DNA of 64,000 nucleotides from Nocardioides immobilis (GTDB lineage: Bacteria; Actinomycetota; Actinomycetes; Propionibacteriales; Nocardioidaceae): contig NZ_QXGH01000009.1 of NCBI RefSeq assembly GCF_003515065.1, positions 372,001-436,000 on the forward strand. Direction: 5' to 3'. A program made the position numbers and the translations under genes. Every line of letters begins with the position of its first letter. Position 1 is the stretch's first letter. Below are positions 45,101 through 52,646 of the stretch, one piece after another. Under the pieces are notes generated by a model. The model did not search any database and had not been told where the DNA came from. It saw only the letters and a list, made by a program, of their open reading frames with translations.

Positions 45101-46696
45101 GCTCAGCTCGGCCAGCCGCCGCGACACCGACTGCTGCTCGGTGCCGAGCACCGCCGCGACCGGCTCCCCCGGGCGCCGGCAGTGCGGGAGCCAGCGCGTC
45201 CATCCCCACTGCTGCTCGCGCTCGGCGTTGGTGAGGACGACGACATCGAGGTCGCCCGGCGCGTGCAGGACCGCGGCCTGACCCACCAGCCAGCGGGCGA
45301 GCGCGTCGACTCCGCCGGCCTCGCCGCAGACACCGATCACGCCGAGGTCGCGCATCGCGATCGAGACCGGTACGTCGCCGAGGACGTCGGGCTCCGGCGG
45401 CTCCTCGCTCTCCTTCCGGGACCGGTCCGAGACCTGGATCGGCGACGGGCGGTCGGCGACGCCGAGCCGCAGCTCGAGGTAGTCGGGGTCCGGCCGCCGC
45501 CGCATCCACAGCTGCTGGCCAGGACCGACGGCGTCGAGCAGCACCCGGGCCGGGTCGGGACGGTCGCGGCGGAGGTCCTCGCGGAACAGCCGCTGCGCGC
45601 GGGCCAGCCGGCGCCGTACGGAGATCGTGTCCTCGCGGAACTCGATCATCTGCCGGCGGTACTCGACCGCCGCGCCCTTGCGCTGGGCGATGAAGTTGAA
45701 GAACGCCAGGACCGGGGACATCAGGCCGAACAGCAGGAACCGCCAGCTCCCGACCAGGAAGCACATCGGCACGGCCATGAACATCGGCGCGAACACGACC
45801 GGCCACGGGATCGTCTGTCGCCGCGGCGCGATCGGCTCGCCCGGCAGCACGAACGAGCTCTCGCGCTCGGGCCGCAGCAGCCGCGGCGGGCGGTTGAAGT
45901 CGATGCCGAGGACGTCCTCGCTCGGACCGGCGTCGGCGTCGGGCACCCAGACCCGGTGCCACTGGAGGAGCGACTCCCCGATCCTCAGGTCGGCGCCCTC
46001 CGGCCACTCGACGTCCTCGAAGGTCTCCTCCTCCGGCTCCTCGGCCGGTGCCCTCTTCCGTTTCGCACGCCGCGCGGCCTTCCGCTCGGCCTTCCGCTCC
46101 CGCTTCTCGGTCCGCTTGCGGCGCTTGCGCTCCCGCCGGGTGAGTGCCTCCTTCGGGAGGAACTCGACCGCGGTCGCGTCCTCCTCGTCGTGCTCGGGGT
46201 CGGGTGCGGCGGGGTCGCGGCCGTCGATGCGTACGGCGCGCGAACGCTCGACGACCTCGACCTCGGCATCGGCGGTCACGCGGATGACGAGAGCGTCGGT
46301 CGGCAGGAACAGGTCGGGCAGGGACATCCCCGACGCGCCGTTGCCGATCTGGTGCTCGCCGATGCCGAACCGGTGGATCCGGCCGGCGCCGGGCCCGGAG
46401 ACGACGCGCAGCTCCACGACCCCGCGCGGCAGCGCGGCGTCGTACCCGTCGGGCTCGTGGAGCGCGACGACGGAGCCCGGCGCGAGCCGTGCGTCGCGGA
46501 GCGTGCGGTCCCTCTCGACCGGCTGACCGTCGATCCACACACCCACCTGCCGGGCGAAGCCCGGGTGCATCTGCCCGTTCGTGGCGTCCAGCAGTCGCGG
46601 CAGCAGCTCCTCGAGCTCCGTCTCAGGGTCGGCGTCGACGAGCACGTCCCGCCGGACGCCGGTCGCTCCGTTGACGACGCTGAGGCTGAATCGCAC
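42113..46696 (-). CDS. EccC/EssC-like FtsK-SpoIIIE ATPase (type VII secretion motor)
   Basis: A 1,527-aa membrane ATPase. N-terminal ubiquitin/FHA-like region (about residues 1-160), a Lys/Arg-rich linker (about 190-225), a membrane pair near 310-355 (FAPMFMAVPMCFLVG, FLLFGLMSPVLAFFNF), then four RecA-like domains. Only one has a canonical Walker A, GTTGSGKSELLQT (near 720) with Walker B AIVIDEFASL. The preceding domain has degenerate GEAGGVDAL; the last two have GGARSGRST (near 1064) and GPPSSGRT (near 1357), with Lys replaced. The FHA-fused, one-polypeptide form is closer to EssC of T7SSb than to split EccC. GTG 46696 has a GAAGGA site; an upstream start at 46735 is less likely. No EccB, EccD, EccE or MycP is in the window. 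Confidence 0.88.
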   Translation of the reverse strand: MRFSLSVVNGATGVRRDVLVDADPETELEELLPRLLDATNGQMHPGFARQVGVWIDGQPVERDRTLRDARLAPGSVVALHEPDGYDAALPRGVVELRVVSGPGAGRIHRFGIGEHQIGNGASGMSLPDLFLPTDALVIRVTADAEVEVVERSRAVRIDGRDPAAPDPEHDEEDATAVEFLPKEALTRRERKRRKRTEKRERKAERKAARRAKRKRAPAEEPEEETFEDVEWPEGADLRIGESLLQWHRVWVPDADAGPSEDVLGIDFNRPPRLLRPERESSFVLPGEPIAPRRQTIPWPVVFAPMFMAVPMCFLVGSWRFLLFGLMSPVLAFFNFIAQRKGAAVEYRRQMIEFREDTISVRRRLARAQRLFREDLRRDRPDPARVLLDAVGPGQQLWMRRRPDPDYLELRLGVADRPSPIQVSDRSRKESEEPPEPDVLGDVPVSIAMRDLGVIGVCGEAGGVDALARWLVGQAAVLHAPGDLDVVVLTNAEREQQWGWTRWLPHCRRPGEPVAAVLGTEQQSVSRRLAELSQLISDRAGDERKVKLPGDVSPRPDVLVVVDGARRLRALPGLVTLLREGPAVGVTVICLDEDVRLLPEECRAVLDVHEGLVELRRTGSEAVARIRPDLVESTWATRIGRALAPVRDTTPTIEVSGLPSSARLLECIALEDPTPETVARRWGPEARTDVVIGEGFDGPFRLDIRKDGPHALIAGTTGSGKSELLQTIVASLAVANSPEQLTFVLVDYKGGSAFKDCARLPHTVGMVTDLDTHLVSRALTSLGAELKRREHLLAVPGAKDLEDYWALQRRDPSLPTIPRLAIVIDEFASLKAELPDFVTGLVTIAQRGRSLGIHLILATQRPSGVISNDIRANTNLRIALRVTDESESKDVIDAAESATIGPDQPGRGYARLGHSSLLPFQAGRVGGARPESTPVEDVVREPPLVWPVGWDVVGHPAPGRPKQEGKQTDEGETDLSVLVEAITGATALRGIEDQHSPWLPELPAPVTLADLRKIVGAEPDAARVTGWSAPWVLEDHPADQAQRPREFTLGKSGHLYIAGGARSGRSTALRTIAVGLAEVTRSRDLHIYGLDCGNGALLPLTALPQTGAVVQRTEVERASRLLERLGEEVKRRQDVLGQSGYADIDEQRQAVPADERLPYVVLLLDRWEGFISDLSEVDVGRLNDRMLGLLREGASVGIHVVVAGDRSLLSGRVASLVESKLLLRLPDRSDYTSGGLKSKDVPDNLADGRGLWAESGIEAQIAVLGDPTDVVSGAAQSALVRELGARLTAAEAADGPVPEAQRPFGLAALPNEVDAASVLASPPFVPQGHIPVAIGGDRLELVTVDAANTAMLVVGPPSSGRTNALRFICRWARNEGRQVLGFTPSANQLSQDLGDRCLVGIDHAQEDVVERLRALSNGSIVLIDDGERLKEGPLAPVMGALVRQARDRGFHVVLGGGVSELSSGFSGWVVEARSGRKGLLLSPQEALQGDVFGGRVSRTSLVPRVKPGRGVVFPGTGDQIGVQVPLVR

Positions 46697-46779
46697 CGAG
46701 AATCCTTCCCTTCGCCCGAGCGGGCGCTCAGGCATGCTAACTGCGTTTCAGTTCCCGTCCCGCGGGCAGACCACACCAC

Positions 46780-47082
46780 ATGGCCATAACGATGAGCCCC
46801 GAGGTGGCTGCCCAGGTGGAGGACCGGTTCGACAACCTCTCCCAGGACTTCTACAACCTCAGCGACCTGATCAGCACGGCGCGCACCACCGTCGAGAGCG
46901 GCTGCGGCGACTTCGCCGCGGACATGCAGGCCTACACGGCCACCTTCGAGAGCGGTTGGACGCAGACCTTCGACATCGGCTCCGAGTCCGCCGGGCTCAT
47001 CGCGGGCAACACCAACCAGCTCCAGGTCGATCTCGAGGCGGTCGACCGCGACGCCTCGCACACCACTCCGATCACCCTCTGA
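46780..47082 (+). CDS. WXG100-like helper of the second effector
   Basis: A 100-aa helical protein without signal peptide (MSPEVAAQVEDRFDNLSQDFYNLSDLI..., written here in part), followed by a turn and second helix with two Trp/Gly-rich stretches (ESGWTQTFDIG). It lies 9 bases before the 696-aa effector gene, mirroring the helper-toxin order on the other side of the island. Divergent from the EccC-like gene by 83 bases. Confidence 0.7.
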   Translation: MAITMSPEVAAQVEDRFDNLSQDFYNLSDLISTARTTVESGCGDFAADMQAYTATFESGWTQTFDIGSESAGLIAGNTNQLQVDLEAVDRDASHTTPITL

Positions 47083-47091
47083 CCCGTTGCC

Positions 47092-49182
47092 ATGGCCGAC
47101 CACTACACGCTCAACCTCGACCCGCAGCAGGTGCGCAACGTCGCGAAGTTCCTCGGCGAGGCCGAGGACCACCTCCGGACGAAGGGCACGCAGGCTGCGG
47201 GCACCCCGGACGAGATCGGCGGCCAGTGGACCGGCCAGGCAGCGACCGTGATCAAGGGCGAGATGCGTGCGCTGGGCGGCGTGATGACCGGCGGCGCCGA
47301 CAGCTTCTCCCACGGGCTAGACGCGGGACAGCAGGCCCTGGTCACGCTCGCCGGGCACTTCGACTCCGCGCAGGAGGACCTCGCAGCGCTCAACACGCGT
47401 TGGTCCAACGCCCAGACCGAGTACGACGACGCCCCCATCGGCGATCACGACCCCGACGGTGGCGGCGAGACCGCCGGCGAGCGACGCGACCGCCTGCAGG
47501 GAGCCACCGACACCGAGTTCGAGACCCTGAAGTCCTGGGTCCGCGCACGCGTGCAGGAGTGCGGCGAGGCCCTGGCCCTCAGCTCACCGATCGCCTACTA
47601 CGGCTACCAGGGCTCGACCCTCGGCTACGGCACCAACGTCGACGCCCTCCTGCCGCTGCTGTCCCTCACCGAGCAGAGGCACGCACTGCTCCGGGAGCAG
47701 GACGAGACCAGGGAGCAGGCGCGGGAGGACGCCGAACGACTCCGCGAGCTGGTCGACACCGACGACTTCGACACCGACAGCAGCGAGGAGATCCGCCGGC
47801 TGCTGGAGGAGTACGGCGGCAACGGGAGCGACCCGATCTACGCCGAGGCGTTCCTCGACGAGCTGGGGCCGGAGGCGGTCCGCCGGATCTACGACTCCGC
47901 CAACTACTTCACCAGCACCGGCGAGACGAGCCAGGAGGACTGGGAGGAAGGTCTGCTCGCCATCAACGACCTCATGGCGAACGGCCTCAGCCGCTTCGAC
48001 GACAACGAGCTCGGCGAGTTCGTCGGCAACTTCGACAGTCCGGAGTGGGCGCCGGTCATCGGCTCCATCACCGGGTCCGACCACGCCGACGAACGCATCA
48101 AGGCACTCGCCCTCGCGCTCAGCTACGACATGCGGTACGACCTGCGCAACGACGACTGGGACGGGACCGACATGGCCCGCCACATCCAGGACCTCGCCAC
48201 CGGCGACCTCTCCTACGAGGACATGGTCAACGGCTTCGCCGACGCTGCCGACCCGGAGCTCGTGGCGCGCCTGGTCAACGAGATGTCACCGGACGACCGC
48301 GACGCCTGGCTGCGCGCGCTGCTCGACCACCATGCCGCCGACCACCGCGGCGCCCGGGACGCCGACCTCAACCAGCGGATCAGCGAGCTCGTGCCCGCGG
48401 TTCTCGAGGCCGCACGGGACAACGAGCAGCCCGCCGCGATCGAGGGGCTGCTGCAGCACCTGCAGCGCTACGACGACCAGCTCAACGCCGACATGTACCC
48501 GATCGACATCAGCGCGTTCCTCAAGGACCCCAAGACCCTGGACGTGCTCGCCCAGCTGCGCGAGACCATCAACCAGGGGCTGATTGCGGAGATCTTCGAG
48601 GACTTCGTCGACGAGGAGGACATGAACGACCTCATCCGCGACCTGATCATCCGGGATGCGGAGGAGGGCGTCGGCCTGGAGGTCACCGCGCGCAGCGTGG
48701 GCTACCTGCTCGGGCTGGCCGAGGCCGCCGACTTCGACTACAACATCGCCGGCGTGCTCGACACCGCGGTCGAGCAGGCCCGCGGACACCTCGAGACCCT
48801 CGTCGAGACGGCAGCCGAGGGCACCCGGCTGGCCGGCAAGCTCCCCTACATCAAGGACGCGATCGCGATCCTGGAGGCGTTCTCGGCGCAGAGCGCCGAG
48901 GCGGCCGATCGCCGCGAGAACTTCGGGGACGCCTGGAGCGAGGAGGCCGTCCACGAGAACTTCGCCTGGCTCATCTACCTCCAGAACAACGGCGCGCCGC
49001 CGTCGTACCAGACGTGGCTGGAGGACCAGGCCGCGCAGAACTCGGTGCCCGACGCGGACCCGTTGGCACCCGCGTCCCTGTACCTGGACTGGCTCGAGGA
49101 CCACGGACCGGGCACGGAAGAGTACGACCTGGCGCAGGAGCTGCGCGATCTCCAGCAACAGATCGAAGGTGCCCGTAAGTGA
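47092..49182 (+). CDS. Second WXG-domain effector-like protein
   Basis: A 696-aa protein without signal peptide. Its N terminus (DHYTLNLDPQQVRN, TPDEIGGQWTGQAATVIKGEM, W46-G48) aligns with that of the 857-aa toxin (GHYQLDVDP, TPGEIGDAWQGSAASYVKADM). The middle is a long acidic helical scaffold (LRELVDTDDFDTDSSEE and similar). Residues 639-696 share about 34 of 57 identical positions, without gaps, with the C terminus of the next gene's lipoprotein, including SLYLDWLEDHG. No known toxin domain is seen. It is probably a type VII substrate whose activity lies in the C-terminal half. Confidence 0.72.
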   Translation: MADHYTLNLDPQQVRNVAKFLGEAEDHLRTKGTQAAGTPDEIGGQWTGQAATVIKGEMRALGGVMTGGADSFSHGLDAGQQALVTLAGHFDSAQEDLAALNTRWSNAQTEYDDAPIGDHDPDGGGETAGERRDRLQGATDTEFETLKSWVRARVQECGEALALSSPIAYYGYQGSTLGYGTNVDALLPLLSLTEQRHALLREQDETREQAREDAERLRELVDTDDFDTDSSEEIRRLLEEYGGNGSDPIYAEAFLDELGPEAVRRIYDSANYFTSTGETSQEDWEEGLLAINDLMANGLSRFDDNELGEFVGNFDSPEWAPVIGSITGSDHADERIKALALALSYDMRYDLRNDDWDGTDMARHIQDLATGDLSYEDMVNGFADAADPELVARLVNEMSPDDRDAWLRALLDHHAADHRGARDADLNQRISELVPAVLEAARDNEQPAAIEGLLQHLQRYDDQLNADMYPIDISAFLKDPKTLDVLAQLRETINQGLIAEIFEDFVDEEDMNDLIRDLIIRDAEEGVGLEVTARSVGYLLGLAEAADFDYNIAGVLDTAVEQARGHLETLVETAAEGTRLAGKLPYIKDAIAILEAFSAQSAEAADRRENFGDAWSEEAVHENFAWLIYLQNNGAPPSYQTWLEDQAAQNSVPDADPLAPASLYLDWLEDHGPGTEEYDLAQELRDLQQQIEGARK

Positions 49183-49808
49183 GGAGAACCACCGTCGTGG
49201 CGGCGCTGGTCGCTGTTCCGGTCCTCTTCGCTGGGTGCTCCGACGTCGGTGACCTTCCCGAGTCCGGCGACTTCCGCGACTGCCTGACCGGCGCGGGCGC
49301 CGACCCCGACGACCTCGACTCGGCGGAGGCTCGTGCGGACGCCTTCGCCGACCCCGCCGCCCTCGACTGCGTCACCGCGCTGACGGCCTCGGAGCAGCGT
49401 GACGTGCTGGCCGACGTCTTCACCGACGACGAGCTCGCGACGGCCCTCACCGCATGGGTCGAGCACACCGACGCCACGGCCGAGGACGCGGCGCGGGTCG
49501 CCGGTAGCCTCGCCGGCGCAGCGGGCGACCCGGACGACCCGGACGTGACCGGCGGGGCGCTCGACGAGCTGGTCGCCGTCGCGATCCGGCACCAGGACGG
49601 CCCGTCCCCGTTCTACGAGCAGTGGTCGGAGGACCCCGAGGCGCAGGCCTCGGTCCCGGACGGCGACCCTCTCAGCGGTCCGTCGCTCTACCTCGACTGG
49701 CTCGAGGACCACGGCAGCGATTCCGAGGAGCACTCCGAGGCACAGGAGGTCCGGGAGCTCCAGGAAGGGGTCGCCACCGCCCGCGAAGAGGCCGCCGAGG
49801 CGGACTGA
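49179..49808 (+). CDS. Lipoprotein with C-terminal module shared with the upstream effector
   Basis: A 209-aa acidic lipoprotein: signal peptide and lipobox LFAGC (Cys near residue 20). Residues 146-202 duplicate the effector's C-terminal module (SVPDGDPLSGPSLYLDWLEDHG). GTG 49179 overlaps the effector stop as GTGA. By position it could be an anchored partner or immunity protein of the effector, the shared module perhaps mediating their interaction. Family not recognised. Confidence 0.72.
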   Translation: MRRTTVVAALVAVPVLFAGCSDVGDLPESGDFRDCLTGAGADPDDLDSAEARADAFADPAALDCVTALTASEQRDVLADVFTDDELATALTAWVEHTDATAEDAARVAGSLAGAAGDPDDPDVTGGALDELVAVAIRHQDGPSPFYEQWSEDPEAQASVPDGDPLSGPSLYLDWLEDHGSDSEEHSEAQEVRELQEGVATAREEAAEAD

Positions 49809-49812
49809 GCGG

Positions 49813-51108
49813 TCAGCCGACGCGGTCGATGACCAGCGGCCGGGCGTCGTACGGCGTCCCGGGCGGATCGACCCGGTAGCCACCCTCGAGCGCGGCCAGT
49901 GCGCGGTCGAAGCGCTCCGGCGTGTCGCTCAGGAGCGTGAGCAGGGGCTGGCCGGCGGTGACGTTGTCACCCGGCCGGGCGTGCCAGACGACGCCCGCGC
50001 CGGCCTGGACCGGGTCCTCCTTGCGCTCCCGCCCGGCCCCGAGCCGCCACGCGGCAACACCGACGGCGAGGGCGTCCAGCCGGGTGAGCACACCATCGGC
50101 GTCGGCCGTCACGACGTGCGACTCCCGTGCGGTGGGCAGCGGAGCGTCGGGGTCGCCCCCTTGGGCGCGGATCATCGCCTTCCACACGTCCATCGCCGAA
50201 CCGTCGGCGAGCTTGTCGGCCGGGTCGACGTCGGTGACCCCGGCGCCGGCGAGCATCTCCCTGGCCAGCGCGAGCGTCAGCTCGACGACGTCGGCGGGAC
50301 CGCCGCCGGCGAGGACCTCGACCGACTCGGTGACCTCGATCGCGTTGCCGGCGGTGCGGCCCAGCGGCACGTCCATGTCGGTCAGGAGTGCCACCGTGCG
50401 GACACCGGCGTCGGTGCCGAGCGCGACCATCACCTCGGCGAGCTCGCGCGCCCGTGCGGCGTCCTTCATGAAGGCACCGCTGCCGACCTTGACGTCGAGC
50501 ACCAGCGCGCCGGTGCCCTCGGCGATCTTCTTGCTCATGATCGACGACGCGATCAGCGGGATCGCCTCGACGGTGCCGGTCACGTCGCGCAGCGCGTACA
50601 GCTTGCGGTCGGCCGGGGCGAGACCGTCGCCGGCCGCGCAGATCACGGCGCCGACCGACTCCAGCTGGGCGACCATCTCCTCGTTGGAGAGCGTCGCGCG
50701 CCAGCCCGGGATCGACTCCAGCTTGTCGAGGGTGCCGCCGGTGTGGCCCAGTCCGCGGCCGGAGAGCTGGGGTACGGCGACGCCGCAGGCGGCCACGAGG
50801 GGCGCCAGCGGGAGGGTGATCTTGTCCCCCACGCCACCGGTGGAGTGCTTGTCCGCCGTGGCGCGCGACAGTCCGGAGAAGTCCATCCGCTCCCCCGACG
50901 CGATCATGGCTGCCGTCCAGTCGGCGATCTCGCGGCGGTCCATGCCGTTGAGCAGGATCGCCATCGCGAGCGCCGACATCTGCTCGTCAGCGACCACGCC
51001 CTTGGTGTAGGCGTCGACGACCCACTCGATCTGGCTGCGGCTCAGGGAGGCGCCGTCGCGCTTGCTGCTGATGACCTCGACGGCATCGTGGGGGGATCCG
51101 CGCGTCAT
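49813..51108 (-). CDS. deoA: Thymidine phosphorylase
   Basis: A 431-aa pyrimidine-nucleoside phosphorylase. The signature SGRGLGHTGGTLDKLESIPG (about residues 110-130), KHSTGGVGDK (phosphate loop) and GALVLDVKVGSGAFM are intact. It converts (deoxy)uridine/thymidine to base and (deoxy)ribose-1-phosphate. ATG 51108 overlaps the P450 stop as ATGA. Last gene of the nucleoside uptake operon; its product feeds the mutase and deoC encoded at 17-20 kb. Confidence 0.93.
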   Translation of the reverse strand: MTRGSPHDAVEVISSKRDGASLSRSQIEWVVDAYTKGVVADEQMSALAMAILLNGMDRREIADWTAAMIASGERMDFSGLSRATADKHSTGGVGDKITLPLAPLVAACGVAVPQLSGRGLGHTGGTLDKLESIPGWRATLSNEEMVAQLESVGAVICAAGDGLAPADRKLYALRDVTGTVEAIPLIASSIMSKKIAEGTGALVLDVKVGSGAFMKDAARARELAEVMVALGTDAGVRTVALLTDMDVPLGRTAGNAIEVTESVEVLAGGGPADVVELTLALAREMLAGAGVTDVDPADKLADGSAMDVWKAMIRAQGGDPDAPLPTARESHVVTADADGVLTRLDALAVGVAAWRLGAGRERKEDPVQAGAGVVWHARPGDNVTAGQPLLTLLSDTPERFDRALAALEGGYRVDPPGTPYDARPLVIDRVG

Positions 51109-52277
51109 GACGTGAACCCTAAGCCGCCACCGACGGGGACCGACGTGAACCCCCGCAACACGAACGTGCCGCGGCTGACCGGCTCGTTGCGCAGTCCGAG
51201 GTCGGGAAAACGCTCGAAGAGCAGTCCCACCGACTCGACCAGCTCCATCCGGGCCAGCGGGGCGCCGAGGCAGAAGTGCACACCGACACCGAAGGCGACG
51301 TGGTTGTTGGGGGTGCGGTCCGGACGGAACTCGGCCGGCTGGTCGAAGACCGCCGGGTCGCGGTTGGCCGAGCCGAGCAGCACCGCGACCTTGTCGCCCG
51401 GCTCGAGCGTGAGGTCAGCGATCTCCACGGGCTCGGTGGCCGTGCGCTCGAAGAGCTGGAGCGCCGAGTCGAAGCGCAACATCTCCTCCACCGTCGCGGC
51501 GACGTCGTCGGCCGGGCGCAGCCCACGGCGGAGCATCGCGGTCAGACCGTTGCCGAAGACGTTGACCGAAGCCTCGTGGCCGGCGTTGAGCAGCAGGACG
51601 ACGGCGGCGACCTGCTCGTCCTCGGTGAGCTCGGTCGCGGCGAGATCGCTGATCAGGTCGTCCCGGGGGGCGTTACGCCGCTCCGCGATCAGCTCGCGGA
51701 CCAGCCCGGCGAACTCCGCCGCCGCGGCCACCGCAGCGTCGACGACACCGGGTCCGGGCGGCACCTCGTACATCCGCACGATCGCCTGCGACCAGTCGCG
51801 CAGGGACGACGCGTAGGAGCGGGGCACCCCGAGCAGGTCGGCGATCACGAGCACGGGCAGCGGTTCGGCGAAGTCACCGACGACGTCGAAGCCCGCGGGG
51901 TCGACCTCGTCGAGCAGCCCGTCGGCCAGCTCCCGCACTCGCGGCCTCAGCCGCTCGACGTGCCCGCGCGCGAAGGCGCGCGCCACCGGGCGCCGCAGCC
52001 GGGTGTGCTCGGGTGGCTCGTTCTCCATCATCTGGTTGCGGTGGAGCAGGTTGAAGGGCTCGAGGTAGTCGGCCGGCTGCTTGTCAGCCCAGATGCGTCC
52101 CAGCCTCCGGTCGCGCTGGACGGCGCTGACTGTGGCGTGGTCGAACACGAGGTACATACCGGTGGGCTCGTGCCAGGCCACGGGGTGCCGGGACCGCTCC
52201 TCGTCGAAGAACGGGTAGGGGTCGGCGATGACCTCCGCCGACGTCAGGTCAAGCGAGGTCGTCGGGACCGAACGCAT
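51105..52277 (-). CDS. Cytochrome P450
   Basis: A 390-aa soluble class I bacterial P450. The heme-ligand loop is FGVGVHFCLGAPLARME (Cys thiolate), the I-helix is LLNAGHEASV (Ser in place of the usual Thr) and the ExxR is EMLR in VEEMLRFD. Electron partners are not encoded nearby. Its first codons overlap cdd by 29 bp and its stop overlaps deoA as ATGA, so it is translated as part of the nucleoside operon, which is unusual. Substrate could be a nucleoside or a compound taken up by the same transporter; that is inference. Confidence 0.9.
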   Translation of the reverse strand: MRSVPTTSLDLTSAEVIADPYPFFDEERSRHPVAWHEPTGMYLVFDHATVSAVQRDRRLGRIWADKQPADYLEPFNLLHRNQMMENEPPEHTRLRRPVARAFARGHVERLRPRVRELADGLLDEVDPAGFDVVGDFAEPLPVLVIADLLGVPRSYASSLRDWSQAIVRMYEVPPGPGVVDAAVAAAAEFAGLVRELIAERRNAPRDDLISDLAATELTEDEQVAAVVLLLNAGHEASVNVFGNGLTAMLRRGLRPADDVAATVEEMLRFDSALQLFERTATEPVEIADLTLEPGDKVAVLLGSANRDPAVFDQPAEFRPDRTPNNHVAFGVGVHFCLGAPLARMELVESVGLLFERFPDLGLRNEPVSRGTFVLRGFTSVPVGGGLGFTS

Positions 52278-52641
52278 CGGGCAGCACCTCGCTCATCGGC
52301 CGGACCCCGGACACTGTCATCACCAGCAGGTCGGGCCCGCCGTTCTCGTGGAGCAGCTGGCGACACCGTCCGCAGGGCATCAGCACCTCCTCCTCGCCGT
52401 TGACGCACACGAAGTGCGTGAGCCGACCGCCGCCGGTGATGTGGAGCTGGCTCACCAGGCCGCACTCGGCGCACAGGGCGACGCCGTACGCCGCGTTCTC
52501 GACGTTGCAGCCGACGACGACCCGGCCGTCGTCGACGCGCGCGGCGGCGCCGACCGGGAACGAGGAGTACGGCGCGTACGCGTGCCCCATCGCGGCGACC
52601 GCCTCGGCCTGGAGTGCGGCCCAGTCGAACTCGTCGTCCAT
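52249..52641 (-). CDS. cdd: Cytidine deaminase
   Basis: A 130-aa zinc deaminase converting cytidine/deoxycytidine to uridine/deoxyuridine. FPVGAAARVDDGRVVVGCNVENAAYG contains the substrate-binding segment, CAECGLV gives the Cys zinc ligand with the catalytic Glu, and PCGRCRQLL the remaining two Cys ligands. Length is standard. ATG 52641 lies 5 bases after the permease stop. Confidence 0.93.
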   Translation of the reverse strand: MDDEFDWAALQAEAVAAMGHAYAPYSSFPVGAAARVDDGRVVVGCNVENAAYGVALCAECGLVSQLHITGGGRLTHFVCVNGEEEVLMPCGRCRQLLHENGGPDLLVMTVSGVRPMSEVLPDAFGPDDLA

Positions 52642-52646
52642 CCGGC

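Noticed and set aside
42347..46789. A very long plus-strand ORF (over 1,400 codons) opposite the EccC-like gene
   Set aside because: It is the antisense shadow of a high-GC gene: composition is Arg/Asp/Val-rich without motifs, and the minus strand encodes recognisable ATPase motifs.
40868..49808. A complete canonical ESX system
   Set aside because: EccB, EccD, EccE and mycosin are absent from the window, and the ATPase is a single EssC-like chain.
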